64,000 nt of DNA, taken from Aeromonas taiwanensis (GTDB lineage: Bacteria > Pseudomonadota > Gammaproteobacteria > Enterobacterales > Aeromonadaceae). The position numbers and the translations under genes are program-made. The first letter of the stretch is position 1; each line of letters begins with the position of its first letter. The notes beneath the pieces are model-generated. The model was not told the origin of the DNA and searched no databases. It saw only the letters and a list, made by a program, of their open reading frames with translations. The stretch spans positions 186,001 through 250,000 of the forward strand of contig NZ_CDDD01000101.1 of NCBI RefSeq assembly GCF_000820165.1, read 5' to 3'. Below are positions 1-8,220 of the stretch, piece after piece.

Positions 1-1
1 A

Positions 2-52
2 GAGGTGAACCAGGGTCTGATGCCCGCCCCTCAGGTCACCAAGCAGTCCTGA
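2..52 (+). CDS. 3' end of a truncated upstream gene
   Basis: An open frame enters from the left edge, encodes sixteen residues ending PAPQVTKQS and stops with TGA just before a strong terminator hairpin. Its frame, the stop and the terminator support a real gene end. The product cannot be identified from so few residues. In some related bacteria hldE lies close to tolC, so an outer-membrane TolC protein is one guess, but nothing in these residues proves it. Confidence 0.4.
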   Translation, partial: EVNQGLMPAPQVTKQS

Positions 53-69
53 GCCAGGCGCACCCCATG

Positions 70-98
70 AAAAAAGGCGACCCTCGGGTCGCCTTTTT
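70..98. terminator. Bidirectional rho-independent terminator
   Basis: An eight-base-pair stem (GGCGACCC/GGGTCGCC) with a two-base loop is flanked by an A-run on the left and a T-run on the right. It can therefore end both the incoming plus-strand gene and the minus-strand hldE. Confidence 0.85.
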
Positions 99-151
99 GC
101 TGCCTGCTTGCCAGCCCCTTGCGGGGCCGGCCATGGGCAGGTTCTCTTGAC

Positions 152-1579
152 TCAGCCGCGCTCGCGGATGGTCTTGATGATGTCGGTGGTGGAGCAGCCG
201 TCCTCGAAGTTCAGCACCCGCACCTCGCCGCCATTGGCGGTCACTTCGGCGTAACCCGCGATATCTTCAGGCTTGTAGTCGCCGCCCTTGACCAGCAGAT
301 CCGGCAGGATCTCGGCGATCAGGCGCTGGGGGGTGTCTTCGCTGAAGGGAACCACCCAGTCCACGGCACCCAGCGCCGCCAGCACCGTCATGCGGCGCTC
401 GGTCGGATTGACCGGACGGCCCGGGCCCTTGAGGCGGCGCACGGACTCGTCGGTGTTGACCGCCACGATCAGGCGATCCCCCAGCTTGCCCGCATTGGCC
501 AGGTAGGAGACGTGGCCCGCATGCAGAATGTCGAAGCAGCCGTTGGTCATCACCACCTTCTCGCCACGCAGGCGTGCAGCCTGGACGGCCACCTTGAGCT
601 GGGCCTCGGACATGACGCCAAAACCGGTCTCCTGCTCGGTGTAGAGCGCGTTGGCGAGCTCCACCGGGCTGACGGTGGAGGTCCCCAGCTTGCCAACCAC
701 GATGCCGGCGGCGGTATTGGCCAGGGCACAGGCCTCGTCCAGGCTCATGCCGGCGGCCAGCGAGGTCGCCAGGGTGGAGATGACGGTATCGCCGGCACCG
801 GTCACGTCATAGACCTCGTGGGCCTGGGCCGGCAGGTGCAGCTCGGGCCGTCCTTCGCGGATCAGGGTCATGCCGTTCTCGGAGCGGGTCACCAGCAGGG
901 CGTCCAGCTCGAAGCGCTTGACCAGGTCCAGCCCCTTGGCGACCAGCTCCTCCTCCCCCTTCACCTTGCCCACCACGGCCTCGAATTCGGACATGTTGGG
1001 GGTCAGCAGGGTGGCGCCGCGGTACTTCTCGAAGTCGGTCCCCTTGGGGTCGACCAGCACGGGAATGCCGGCGGCGCGGGCGCGGCGGATCATGCCGGGC
1101 ACGTCGTTCAGGGCACCCTTGCCATAGTCGGAGAGGATCATCACGTCCGCCTCGGGCAGCGCCTGCTCGACCTTGCCCATCAGCAGGCTCGCATCCACGT
1201 CGTGGAAGGCCTCTTCGAAGTCCAGGCGCAGCAGCTGCTGGTTGCGCGACAGCACCCGCAGCTTGGTGATGGTCGGGTAGTCGGCCAGGCGAACGAAATC
1301 ACAGGCGACCTTGACCCCGGCCATCTGGCCGGCGAGGGCATCGGCAGGCTCATCCTGACCGGTCAGCCCCAGCAGCACGGCCTGGGCGCCGAGGGCGGCA
1401 GAGTTGAGCGCCACGTTGGCAGCGCCACCCGGGCGTTCCTCGATGTGCTCGACCTTGACCACGGGCACCGGTGCCTCGGGGGAGATCCGGCCGGTGGGGC
1501 CATGCCAGTAGCGATCCAACATGACATCGCCAACGACCAGAACGCGGGCTTTTTCAAACTCGGGCAGGGTGATCTTCAT
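152..1579 (-). CDS. hldE: Bifunctional heptose-7-phosphate kinase / heptose-1-phosphate adenylyltransferase HldE
   Basis: This 475-residue cytosolic enzyme makes ADP-heptose for the lipopolysaccharide inner core. It phosphorylates D-glycero-D-manno-heptose 7-phosphate and, after dephosphorylation by GmhB, adenylylates the 1-phosphate. Residues 1 to about 320 form a PfkB/ribokinase-type kinase with the anion-hole motif GAGD at 261-264 (catalytic Asp264). Residues from about 340 form a nucleotidyltransferase with TNGCFD followed by the HAGH motif at 353-356. Length and two-domain order match E. coli HldE. The gene is divergent from lpxL, another lipopolysaccharide gene. The start is an ATG preceded by a weak GAG-type ribosome site. 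Confidence 0.97.
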   Translation of the reverse strand: MKITLPEFEKARVLVVGDVMLDRYWHGPTGRISPEAPVPVVKVEHIEERPGGAANVALNSAALGAQAVLLGLTGQDEPADALAGQMAGVKVACDFVRLADYPTITKLRVLSRNQQLLRLDFEEAFHDVDASLLMGKVEQALPEADVMILSDYGKGALNDVPGMIRRARAAGIPVLVDPKGTDFEKYRGATLLTPNMSEFEAVVGKVKGEEELVAKGLDLVKRFELDALLVTRSENGMTLIREGRPELHLPAQAHEVYDVTGAGDTVISTLATSLAAGMSLDEACALANTAAGIVVGKLGTSTVSPVELANALYTEQETGFGVMSEAQLKVAVQAARLRGEKVVMTNGCFDILHAGHVSYLANAGKLGDRLIVAVNTDESVRRLKGPGRPVNPTERRMTVLAALGAVDWVVPFSEDTPQRLIAEILPDLLVKGGDYKPEDIAGYAEVTANGGEVRVLNFEDGCSTTDIIKTIRERG

Positions 1580-1841
1580 CTGTATCGGCTCTCAAAACCT
1601 GAAAAATTCAGCGGTCGATTTTATCACACTCTTTTCTCCGACGTGAAAAAAGCGCTGCCGTGGTCACCGGCCCCATCCCTCCCGACCCCTCTGACCAGGC
1701 GACGGTGATTCGCACCCGTCCCGCTTTTTCGGATAGAATCCCCAGATTGCGAGTGGCACCATCCGCACGGCCAGGCACAAGCACGGCCCGCCCCGTTCGG
1801 CTGGACTCCCCTATTTTGCGTTTGTGAACAAGAGACTCTTC

Positions 1842-2765
1842 ATGGCCCAAGAACAAGCTCCCCGACTCGAACCCCGCCTGTTCCATCCCCGTTACTGGGG
1901 CAGCTGGCTGGGCCTCGGTCTGCTCTGGCTGCTGGTGCTGCTGCCCTGGCGCAGCCAGATGTGGCTGGGTCGCCAGCTCGGAACCCTGGCCCGCAAGGTA
2001 TTGAAATCCCGCGTCAAGGTTGCCCGCCGCAACCTGGAGCTGGCGATGCCGGAGCTCAGCCGGGATCAGCGCGAGGCCCTGCTGGTGCAGAACTTCGAGA
2101 GCGTGGGTTGCGCCATCTTCGAGGTGGGCATGGCCTGGTTCTGGCCGGACTGGCGGATGCGCCGCCTGATGACGGTGGAAGGGGAAGAGCACGTTGCCCG
2201 CGCCGTGGAGCAGGGCCAGGGCATGCTGCTGCTCTCCTGCCACTTCCTCACTCTTGAACTGAATGCCCGCTGCTTCGGCCTGGTGCGGCCCGGAGTCGGC
2301 GTCTATCGCCCCAACACCAACCCGGTGCTGGAGTACGCCCAGTACCACGGCCGCTGCGCCTCCAACAAATACCTGGTGGACCGCATGGACGTGAAGGGCA
2401 TGATCAAGGCGCTGCGCAACGGCGACGCCCTCTGGTACGCGCCGGATCACGACTACGGCAGCCATGCCAGTGTCTTTGTGCCCTATTTCGCGGTAGAGCA
2501 GGCGGCCACCATCACGGGCACCGCCACCCTGGCCCGGGTGAAAAACACCGTCACCCTGCCCTGCTACAACATCCGTACCGCCACCGGTTACACCCTGCAC
2601 ATAGGGGCGCCGCTGGCAGACTACCCGAGCGGCGACGACGTGGCGGATGCCAGCCGCGCCAACCGGGAGATAGAAGCCGCCGTGCGCAAGGCCCCCGAGC
2701 AGTACATGTGGCTGCACCGCCGCTTCAAGACCCGTCCCAATCCGGAAGATCCCGGCTACTACTGA
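1842..2765 (+). CDS. lpxL: Lipid A lauroyl acyltransferase LpxL (HtrB family)
   Basis: This is a late lipid A acyltransferase of the inner membrane, transferring a secondary acyl chain from acyl-ACP to the Kdo2-lipid A precursor. A membrane segment at about residues 20-38 precedes the catalytic HX4E motif (His134, Glu139 in HFLTLE). The blocks YRPN, WYAPDHDYG, FAVEQAAT and the C-terminal MWLHRRFKTRP closely follow E. coli LpxL, rather than LpxM or LpxP, though that assignment is from memory. The ATG at 1842 is preferred over a GTG at 1824: an AAGAG site lies 7 bases before it and the N-terminus then aligns with LpxL. The product is 307 residues. Confidence 0.9.
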   Translation: MAQEQAPRLEPRLFHPRYWGSWLGLGLLWLLVLLPWRSQMWLGRQLGTLARKVLKSRVKVARRNLELAMPELSRDQREALLVQNFESVGCAIFEVGMAWFWPDWRMRRLMTVEGEEHVARAVEQGQGMLLLSCHFLTLELNARCFGLVRPGVGVYRPNTNPVLEYAQYHGRCASNKYLVDRMDVKGMIKALRNGDALWYAPDHDYGSHASVFVPYFAVEQAATITGTATLARVKNTVTLPCYNIRTATGYTLHIGAPLADYPSGDDVADASRANREIEAAVRKAPEQYMWLHRRFKTRPNPEDPGYY

Positions 2766-2833
2766 TGGCCGGCCCGTCACTCCCGACGCCGGAGGGTGAC
2801 ACTGCCGACAGCGCCTTGCCACCGGCCCTATGG

Positions 2834-2861
2834 AAAAGCCCTCGCACTGCGAGGGCTTTTT
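2834..2861. terminator. Bidirectional terminator between lpxL and cpdB
   Basis: The stem AGCCCTCGC/GCGAGGGCT is flanked by A and T runs and lies between the convergent lpxL and cpdB genes. Confidence 0.85.
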
Positions 2862-2881
2862 GTTGACTGCCAAAGCCAGCC

Positions 2882-4873
2882 TTACTGGCGGATCAGGCGG
2901 TAGATGGCGTAGCCGGGGTGCTTGGCGTCGTCCGTCGGCAGGGTGGACTGGTACGCCAGATCCGCCCCCGCCAGGGCCTTGGCCTCGTCGGTCGGCGAGG
3001 AGTAGAGGCGCACGTCCACGTTGGCCGGCAGGGCCTTCATGTGCCAGTTGTTGTTGGCCGCCGGGCTAAAGCCGGCCGGGTTCTCGGCGGACTGGGCCTT
3101 CAGGTACTGGGCAATGATCTCGCGCGTCTCGAAGGGATCCTCATGCACGATGTTGCTGCCATCGATGCCCGGGAAGTGGCCGCCGCCGCTGGCGCGGTAG
3201 TTGTTGGTCACCACGTAGAACTTCTGGGCCGGATCGATGGGCTGGCCGTTGAAGGTGAGGCCGCTGATGCGCTGGCCGTCGCTCACCTTGACCCCGTCCT
3301 TGCCGTAACGGGCGGGCTGGGTGATGTCCACCTCGTAGCTGACCCCGTCAATCACGTCGAAGTTGTAGGTGGGGAAGTTCTCGTTCACCAGCCACTGCAC
3401 CTCTGTCTTGGTGGTGTCGATCCGGTTGAACTGGCCGGCGCTCATCTCCAGCCACTCCTTGACGGTGGCCCCGTTCACCTCGACCACCTGCAGGGTGTTC
3501 GGGTAGATGTAGAGGTCGGAGACGTTGCGCAGGGAGATGTCGCCCTGGGTCACATAGGTGAAGTCGTTGATGCCGTTGCGCCCGCCACGGAACGGGGCCG
3601 CAACCGACAGGATCGGGTAGGACTCCTTGAGCAGGCCGTCTTTTTGCAGTTGCTCGGCGTGGCGGCGCTGGGCATCGCTCACCAGCTGCACCGAGGGGTC
3701 GTCCTGCACCAGGGCGAAGAAGCTGTGGATGGGAGAGGTGATCTTGCCCAGCGGCTCGTCCAGCCACTGGTTGGTGGCGTCGTGATCCGCCTGCACCAGG
3801 TCCACCACCCGCTGATCCACGGCGCTGCCCTCGCTGGCGTCGATCTTGCGCAGGCTGGCCTGGCTCTGTTTCACCTGCCACTTGCCGTCCACCTGCTCCA
3901 GCTTGAGGTCGATGATGCCGAGGTGGTTGCCCCAGTAGCCGGGCATCACGGTCGGGATGCCGCTGAGGGTGCCGGCCTGGTTGTCCACCTCCGGCAGATC
4001 CGGGAAATCCCCCGGGAAGTTCTTGTGGGCATGGCCCAGCATCAGGGCATCGACCCCCTTCACCTTGGCCAGGTGCCAGGCGGAGTTCTCCATCATGGCC
4101 TCGTAGCTGCTGGCGTTGATGCCGGTATGGGCCACCACCACCACCAGATCGGCCCCCTTGGCACGCATCTCGGGCACGTAGTGGTTCGCGGCCTCGACCA
4201 TGTCGGCCACCACCACCTTGCCTTCCAGATGGCGTTTGTCCCACTGCAGCACCTGGGTCGGGGTCAGGCCCAGAATGCCCACCTTGACGGTCTGACGCTG
4301 ACCCTTGTCGTCGGTCACCTCGCGATCCAGCAGCAGGTAGGGGGTGAACTTGTTGCCACTCCACTCAATCTGCCCCTTGGCGTCCCGCTTGAAGGCCGCC
4401 GCCTCGAACACGTTGGCGTTCACATAGGGGAACTCGGCTCCCGCCAGCACCTTGCCGAGGTAGTCCAGGCCGTAGTTGAACTCGTGGTTGCCGAGGTTGC
4501 CGGCGTCGTAGCCGAGCTCGTTCATCGCCTTGAACACAGGGTGCGCCTGTTTCTCCAGGTAACCGGCGCCGGACTGTTCGAAGATGTAGTCCGCCAGCGG
4601 CGTGCCCTGGATCAGGTCGCCGTTGTCGAGCAGCAGGTTGTTGGGGTTCTCGGCGCGGGCCGCGCGGATCAGCAAGGCGGTGCGGGAGAGGCCGAACTTG
4701 CGGTCCTCCTTGTTCTGGTAGTAGTCATACCCCAGCACGTTGGAGTGGATATCGGAGGTCTGGATCAGGCGCAGGGAGACGGTCCCCGGCTGCGCCTTGC
4801 TGTCGTTTTCGTTGCTGCAGGCAGACAGCAGCACGATGGCGGCAATCGCCCCCAGCTTCATGGTGTTATTCAC
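2882..4873 (-). CDS. cpdB: 2',3'-cyclic-nucleotide 2'-phosphodiesterase / 3'-nucleotidase
   Basis: A calcineurin-like metallophosphoesterase plus 5'-nucleotidase C-terminal domain that salvages extracytoplasmic nucleotides. The N-terminal third contains the metal-binding signatures SDIHSN and GNHEFNYG. The C-terminal domain holds the substrate-recognition loop YRASGGGHFPG. The 663 residues are close to E. coli CpdB. Unlike a soluble periplasmic form, the signal peptide ends in a lipobox (LLSAC), so this is predicted to be a lipoprotein. The GTG start at 4873 has an AAGGGA site 8 bases upstream; an internal ATG at 4861 would give a more usual signal peptide start but has no ribosome site. Confidence 0.9.
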   Translation of the reverse strand: MNNTMKLGAIAAIVLLSACSNENDSKAQPGTVSLRLIQTSDIHSNVLGYDYYQNKEDRKFGLSRTALLIRAARAENPNNLLLDNGDLIQGTPLADYIFEQSGAGYLEKQAHPVFKAMNELGYDAGNLGNHEFNYGLDYLGKVLAGAEFPYVNANVFEAAAFKRDAKGQIEWSGNKFTPYLLLDREVTDDKGQRQTVKVGILGLTPTQVLQWDKRHLEGKVVVADMVEAANHYVPEMRAKGADLVVVVAHTGINASSYEAMMENSAWHLAKVKGVDALMLGHAHKNFPGDFPDLPEVDNQAGTLSGIPTVMPGYWGNHLGIIDLKLEQVDGKWQVKQSQASLRKIDASEGSAVDQRVVDLVQADHDATNQWLDEPLGKITSPIHSFFALVQDDPSVQLVSDAQRRHAEQLQKDGLLKESYPILSVAAPFRGGRNGINDFTYVTQGDISLRNVSDLYIYPNTLQVVEVNGATVKEWLEMSAGQFNRIDTTKTEVQWLVNENFPTYNFDVIDGVSYEVDITQPARYGKDGVKVSDGQRISGLTFNGQPIDPAQKFYVVTNNYRASGGGHFPGIDGSNIVHEDPFETREIIAQYLKAQSAENPAGFSPAANNNWHMKALPANVDVRLYSSPTDEAKALAGADLAYQSTLPTDDAKHPGYAIYRLIRQ

Positions 4874-4988
4874 TGTATTTTCCCTTTTATTATGAGTAAC
4901 GCTTTACCAGCGCCGGGAATTTAACAGACGAATATGTCAGCAGATGACACCGGGACTCATTTTTATGAAGCCCGGCACAAAAATAGCC

Positions 4989-5609
4989 TTATGAGGCCAG
5001 GATGGCCCCGCCTGCCAGCTTGGCCGCCAACACCAGCATGATGAGACCAACAACAAGATCAATGGCTTGCTGCACTCTTCCCCGAGCGAGCCAGGGTGAC
5101 AGCGCCGCCGCCCCGAATGCCAGCCCGTAGAACCAGACCAGGGACGCCAGCATGGCACCGGCCGCAAAGGCAGGCCGCAGCTCCTCGGAAAACTGGCTGC
5201 CGAAGGAGCCGAGCAGCATCAGGGTATCCAGATAGACATGGGGATTGAGCAGGGTCACCCCGAGGGTCATGGCCAGCACGCTCTTGACCCCCATCAGCTG
5301 CGGCGAATCCGCCAGCGCCGCCTCCTGGCCGCGCCAGGCGCTGCGCAGGGAGCGCACGCCGAACCAGCCGAGGAAGAGCACGCCGCCCCAGGTGAGCAGG
5401 GCCAGCCCCACCGGACTGGCCGCCAGCAGGTTGGCGCCACCGAAGACACCTATGCCGATCAGCACGAGATCGCACAGGCAGCAGAGGGTCGCCGTCAGCA
5501 GGTGGTGGTTGCGGTGGATGCCCCGGCTCAGCACGAAGGCATTCTGGGCTCCGATGGGGATGATCATGGCGAGGCCGAGGGTAAAGCCTTGCAGGGTGGT
5601 GGCAAACAT
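4989..5609 (-). CDS. argO: LysE/ArgO-family amino-acid exporter
   Basis: A 206-residue, mostly hydrophobic protein with about six membrane segments and the family hallmarks IPIGAQNAFV near the N-terminus and LLNPHVYLDT in the middle. In E. coli, ArgO exports arginine and is activated by ArgP. An argP-like gene lies about 2 kb away (7235), which supports the same pairing, although ahyR separates them. The ATG at 5609 is chosen because an AGGAA site lies 9 bases upstream and the N-terminus aligns with E. coli ArgO; the ATG two codons earlier is too close to that site. The exact substrate (arginine or lysine) is not shown by sequence. Confidence 0.85.
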   Translation of the reverse strand: MFATTLQGFTLGLAMIIPIGAQNAFVLSRGIHRNHHLLTATLCCLCDLVLIGIGVFGGANLLAASPVGLALLTWGGVLFLGWFGVRSLRSAWRGQEAALADSPQLMGVKSVLAMTLGVTLLNPHVYLDTLMLLGSFGSQFSEELRPAFAAGAMLASLVWFYGLAFGAAALSPWLARGRVQQAIDLVVGLIMLVLAAKLAGGAILAS

Positions 5610-5872
5610 GGACATGCGTTCCTGTAGAAGAGTTGGACGCACTATAAAGGGGCGCACTCAATCAGAGAAATTCATTCATTTTCTGGTGTATTCGAAAATC
5701 TTATGACCAGAACGGGAAGCTGCTCGGCGGCGGGCTGTCAGTGGCAGGATCTGGCAATTGTGGCGCCCTGACACGGCCCAGAGAATCACCGGGATAGGAA
5801 GTGCGGGTGAGAAGGCGAGCATGGCGACTGGGAAAATATCGAACGATGGGGGGGGCGCGGCCCGGTCGGGGC

Positions 5873-6655
5873 TCACTGCGGCAACCTGGGGAAGTTGGTG
5901 ACCACGACCTGCTCGAGGTTGGGCAGCAGGATGCCGCTGCTGACCCCCTTGGCGACGGCCTGGTAGCGGTTCATCGAGCCCGTCTTGCGGGTCACCTGAT
6001 TGAGGTGGTAGTTCACCGTACGCTCGGTGATCCCGAGAATGCAGGCAATCTCCCCCGACGTCTTCCCCTCGCTGGCCCAGAACAGGCACTCGGTCTCCCG
6101 CTCCGTCAGGGCCTCCTGGGGAGCATCTTCCCTCATGCTGCTGCGCACGACCCGGATCGCCGCCTCGAAGATGTAGTGGGACATCCAGGAGAGGATGGGC
6201 GAGGACTCCAGCATCAGGTCGCTCGACGCCCGCTCCCGGGTGATGAACGACAGTATGCCGTTCTCTCCCGCCGCGCCGTGCAACGGGAACGAGATGCCGT
6301 TGCGCAACCCGAACTCCGCCGCCAGCCCCATCACGTCCATGCTCCCCTCTTGCAGGAAGCGCGCCTTCTCGTCCAGTCGATTCCAGTAGATAGGCAGGGT
6401 CTGCTGGCGGGCAAGCTGGATGATGGGGTCGCAGGCCAGCATGTTGTTCGCCGTATAGGCCTGCACCCAGGAGTCGGGGCACTGGTTGAACAGCACGACC
6501 TTGGGCCTTTGCATCGACATGGGCAGGATGAGCGCAAAGCGATAGTAGTCGTAGCCCATACCCCGAGAGAAACGACCGATCAGCTCGGACAGCCGGTTGC
6601 CATCGGTCACCAGAGTGAAATGTTCCAGATACTCAAGCAGTTGGTCGCGTGTCAT
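5873..6655 (-). CDS. ahyR: LuxR-type acyl-homoserine-lactone receptor AhyR/AsaR
   Basis: This 260-residue quorum-sensing transcription factor has an N-terminal autoinducer-binding domain (residues about 15-165) and a C-terminal LuxR helix-turn-helix (about 185-250, with LTERETECLFWASEGKT). Conserved AHL-pocket positions are present: Trp63, Tyr67, Asp76, Pro77 and Trp91. The sequence is recognisably Aeromonas AhyR/AsaR. ATG at 6655 has a GGGAGG site 7 bases upstream; a TTG two codons earlier is less likely. The gene normally lies divergent from ahyI, but here only a decayed remnant of ahyI remains, so this is a receptor without its cognate synthase at the locus. Confidence 0.95.
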   Translation of the reverse strand: MTRDQLLEYLEHFTLVTDGNRLSELIGRFSRGMGYDYYRFALILPMSMQRPKVVLFNQCPDSWVQAYTANNMLACDPIIQLARQQTLPIYWNRLDEKARFLQEGSMDVMGLAAEFGLRNGISFPLHGAAGENGILSFITRERASSDLMLESSPILSWMSHYIFEAAIRVVRSSMREDAPQEALTERETECLFWASEGKTSGEIACILGITERTVNYHLNQVTRKTGSMNRYQAVAKGVSSGILLPNLEQVVVTNFPRLPQ

Positions 6656-6720
6656 GGGCAAGCCTCCCCGTGGCCAAGGCCTGGGATTATAGCGGCTAAC
6701 CCTGAAATACAGAGATATGA

Positions 6721-7105
6721 ATGCTTGTTTTCAAAGAAAAATCAGCCGAACACCCCAGATGGTAGGCCGGAAACGAGCGCAATCGGTTTCGCAAACGAGC
6801 CCTTTCAAACCGACTCAATCGAGGCAAAAAACCCTGAAAGAAACCCACCCGGAACGATATCGACAAACTGGATACCCATCGGGTACAGAACGGAAGTGGA
6901 GCACAACCTGTGCAGCTGACGCCACCTGCTCAGCTTTACCAGAGCGATATGTGTTCAGCCCCCTGGCGAGGGGAGTACAGAGTCGCCAGCACGCTGGTTG
7001 CGGCGACCTGATCCCGTAAAAAGGCCCCGGGGCTGTGCCCGGGACCAAGACGCTCGCTATGGCCCGTTTCCACCCCATGCAAAAACGGACCAAATGAGTA
7101 TCTTA
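6721..7105 (+). pseudogene. ahyI: Remnant of AHL synthase gene ahyI
   Basis: Translating from the ATG at 6721 gives MLVFKEKSAEHPRW, then an amber stop, then (in the same frame) residues including NERNRFRKRALSNRL. From memory, AhyI begins MLVFKGKLKEHPRW followed by a segment of the NELYRFRNRVFSDRL type, so the match is direct and collinear. Further downstream, other frames give traces resembling D-THWV, E-E-LC and LLS, then ARFHPMQ near 7065-7085, similar to the AhyI C-terminus. About 385 bases remain of an expected 620 or so. The position, divergent from ahyR and upstream of argP/iciA, is exactly that described for ahyI. No functional synthase can be made. Confidence 0.85.
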
Positions 7106-7234
7106 TGAATCTCATTTGACCTCTACTGTCACATCTCACAGTGGCGGCCCCTCTTCACCATCCGCAGCGGGTTGTCCTCCCGGCGCCGCTCCAGTAGCAT
7201 TCTTGCTCAATCCTCCTTCTCATAAGGAATGCTG

Positions 7235-8134
7235 ATGAAGACGCTGGACTACAAGCTGCTGCTGGCGCTGGATGCGGTGATGCAGGAGCAGAACTTCGAG
7301 CGCGCCGCCCAGCGCCTGCACATCACCCAGTCTGCCATCTCCCAGCGCATCAAGCAGCTGGAGCAACAGTTTGCCGAGCCCCTGCTCATCCGCAGCCAGC
7401 CCCTGCAGGCCACCCCGCTCGGCCAGAAGCTGCTGGCCCACTACCGTCAGGTGCGCCAGCTGGAACTGGAGCTGGCCGGGGAGCTCTCTCCCGCCGCGCC
7501 CCAGGCGCCGATCCGGGTCAGCATCGCCGTCAACGCCGACAGCCTGGCCACCTGGTTCCTGCCCGCCCTGGCGCCGCTGCTGGAGCAGCACCCCATCGAG
7601 CTGAATCTCCTGGTGGACGACGAGAGCCGCACCCTGGATCGGGTGCGCGAGGGGCAGGCGTTCGGCGCCGTCAGCCTGCAGTCCCAGGCACTGGCCGGCT
7701 GCTGCGTCGACGAGCTCGGCGAGATGCGCTACCTGTTGACCGCCAGCCCCGCCTTCGTCGCCCGCCACTTCCCCCACGGCCTGACCCCGGAGGCACTCGC
7801 CAAGGCGCCGGCGGTGGCCTTCGATCAGCGCGACGACATGCACGTGAGCTTCATGGCCCGCCACTTCGCACTGCCCCCCGGTGGCTACCCCTGCCACACG
7901 GTGCGCTCGTCCGAGGCCTTTGTCGCCATGGCCGAACAGGGGCTGGCCTGCTGTCTCATCCCTGAACTGCAGATCCGTCAGCAACTTGCCGAGGGGCGCC
8001 TGCTCGATCTCAGCCCTGAGCACCACCTGATAGAGCGACTCTACTGGCACCGCTGGGTGCTGGAGCGGGGGCTGCACAAGCAGATCTCCCAGCGCCTCAT
8101 CCAGCAGGGACGCCAGGCACTGCAGCCGCGCTGA
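7235..8134 (+). CDS. argP: LysR-family regulator ArgP (IciA)
   Basis: A 299-residue LysR-type regulator with an N-terminal winged helix (residues 1-60, FERAAQRLHITQSAISQRIKQ) and a periplasmic-binding-like effector domain (about 90-290, with AVNADSLATW and FDQRDDMH). These blocks follow E. coli ArgP/IciA, which activates argO and responds to arginine and lysine. The Aeromonas ahyRI literature describes an iciA homologue downstream of ahyI, which is its position here. ATG at 7235 is chosen over 7229: the AAGGA site lies 6 bases upstream of it and directly abuts the earlier ATG. Confidence 0.92.
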   Translation: MKTLDYKLLLALDAVMQEQNFERAAQRLHITQSAISQRIKQLEQQFAEPLLIRSQPLQATPLGQKLLAHYRQVRQLELELAGELSPAAPQAPIRVSIAVNADSLATWFLPALAPLLEQHPIELNLLVDDESRTLDRVREGQAFGAVSLQSQALAGCCVDELGEMRYLLTASPAFVARHFPHGLTPEALAKAPAVAFDQRDDMHVSFMARHFALPPGGYPCHTVRSSEAFVAMAEQGLACCLIPELQIRQQLAEGRLLDLSPEHHLIERLYWHRWVLERGLHKQISQRLIQQGRQALQPR

Positions 8135-8148
8135 GGGGGCCGTTCACC

Positions 8149-8177
8149 TTGGCTTTGGAGGGGTAAAAACGTATAGT
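8149..8177 (+). promoter_or_regulatory. Probable sigma-70 promoter for rnb
   Basis: TTGGCT at 8149-8154 and TATAGT at 8172-8177 are separated by 17 bases, about 45 bases before the rnb start codon. Inferred by eye. Confidence 0.55.
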
Positions 8178-8220
8178 GCTGGGCGATTAACCATCAGGTC
8201 TCCACTCAGGTTCCCCATTT

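Noticed and set aside
2918-4924. Very long open frame antisense to cpdB (about 668 codons)
   Set aside because: Composition (His, Gly, Val, Leu, Gln-rich) is the usual mirror of a GC-rich gene on the other strand; no family motifs, and cpdB on the opposite strand is unambiguous.
6662-6720. lux box between ahyR and the ahyI remnant
   Set aside because: No 20-base inverted repeat of the lux-box type could be made out in this short interval; it may have decayed with ahyI.
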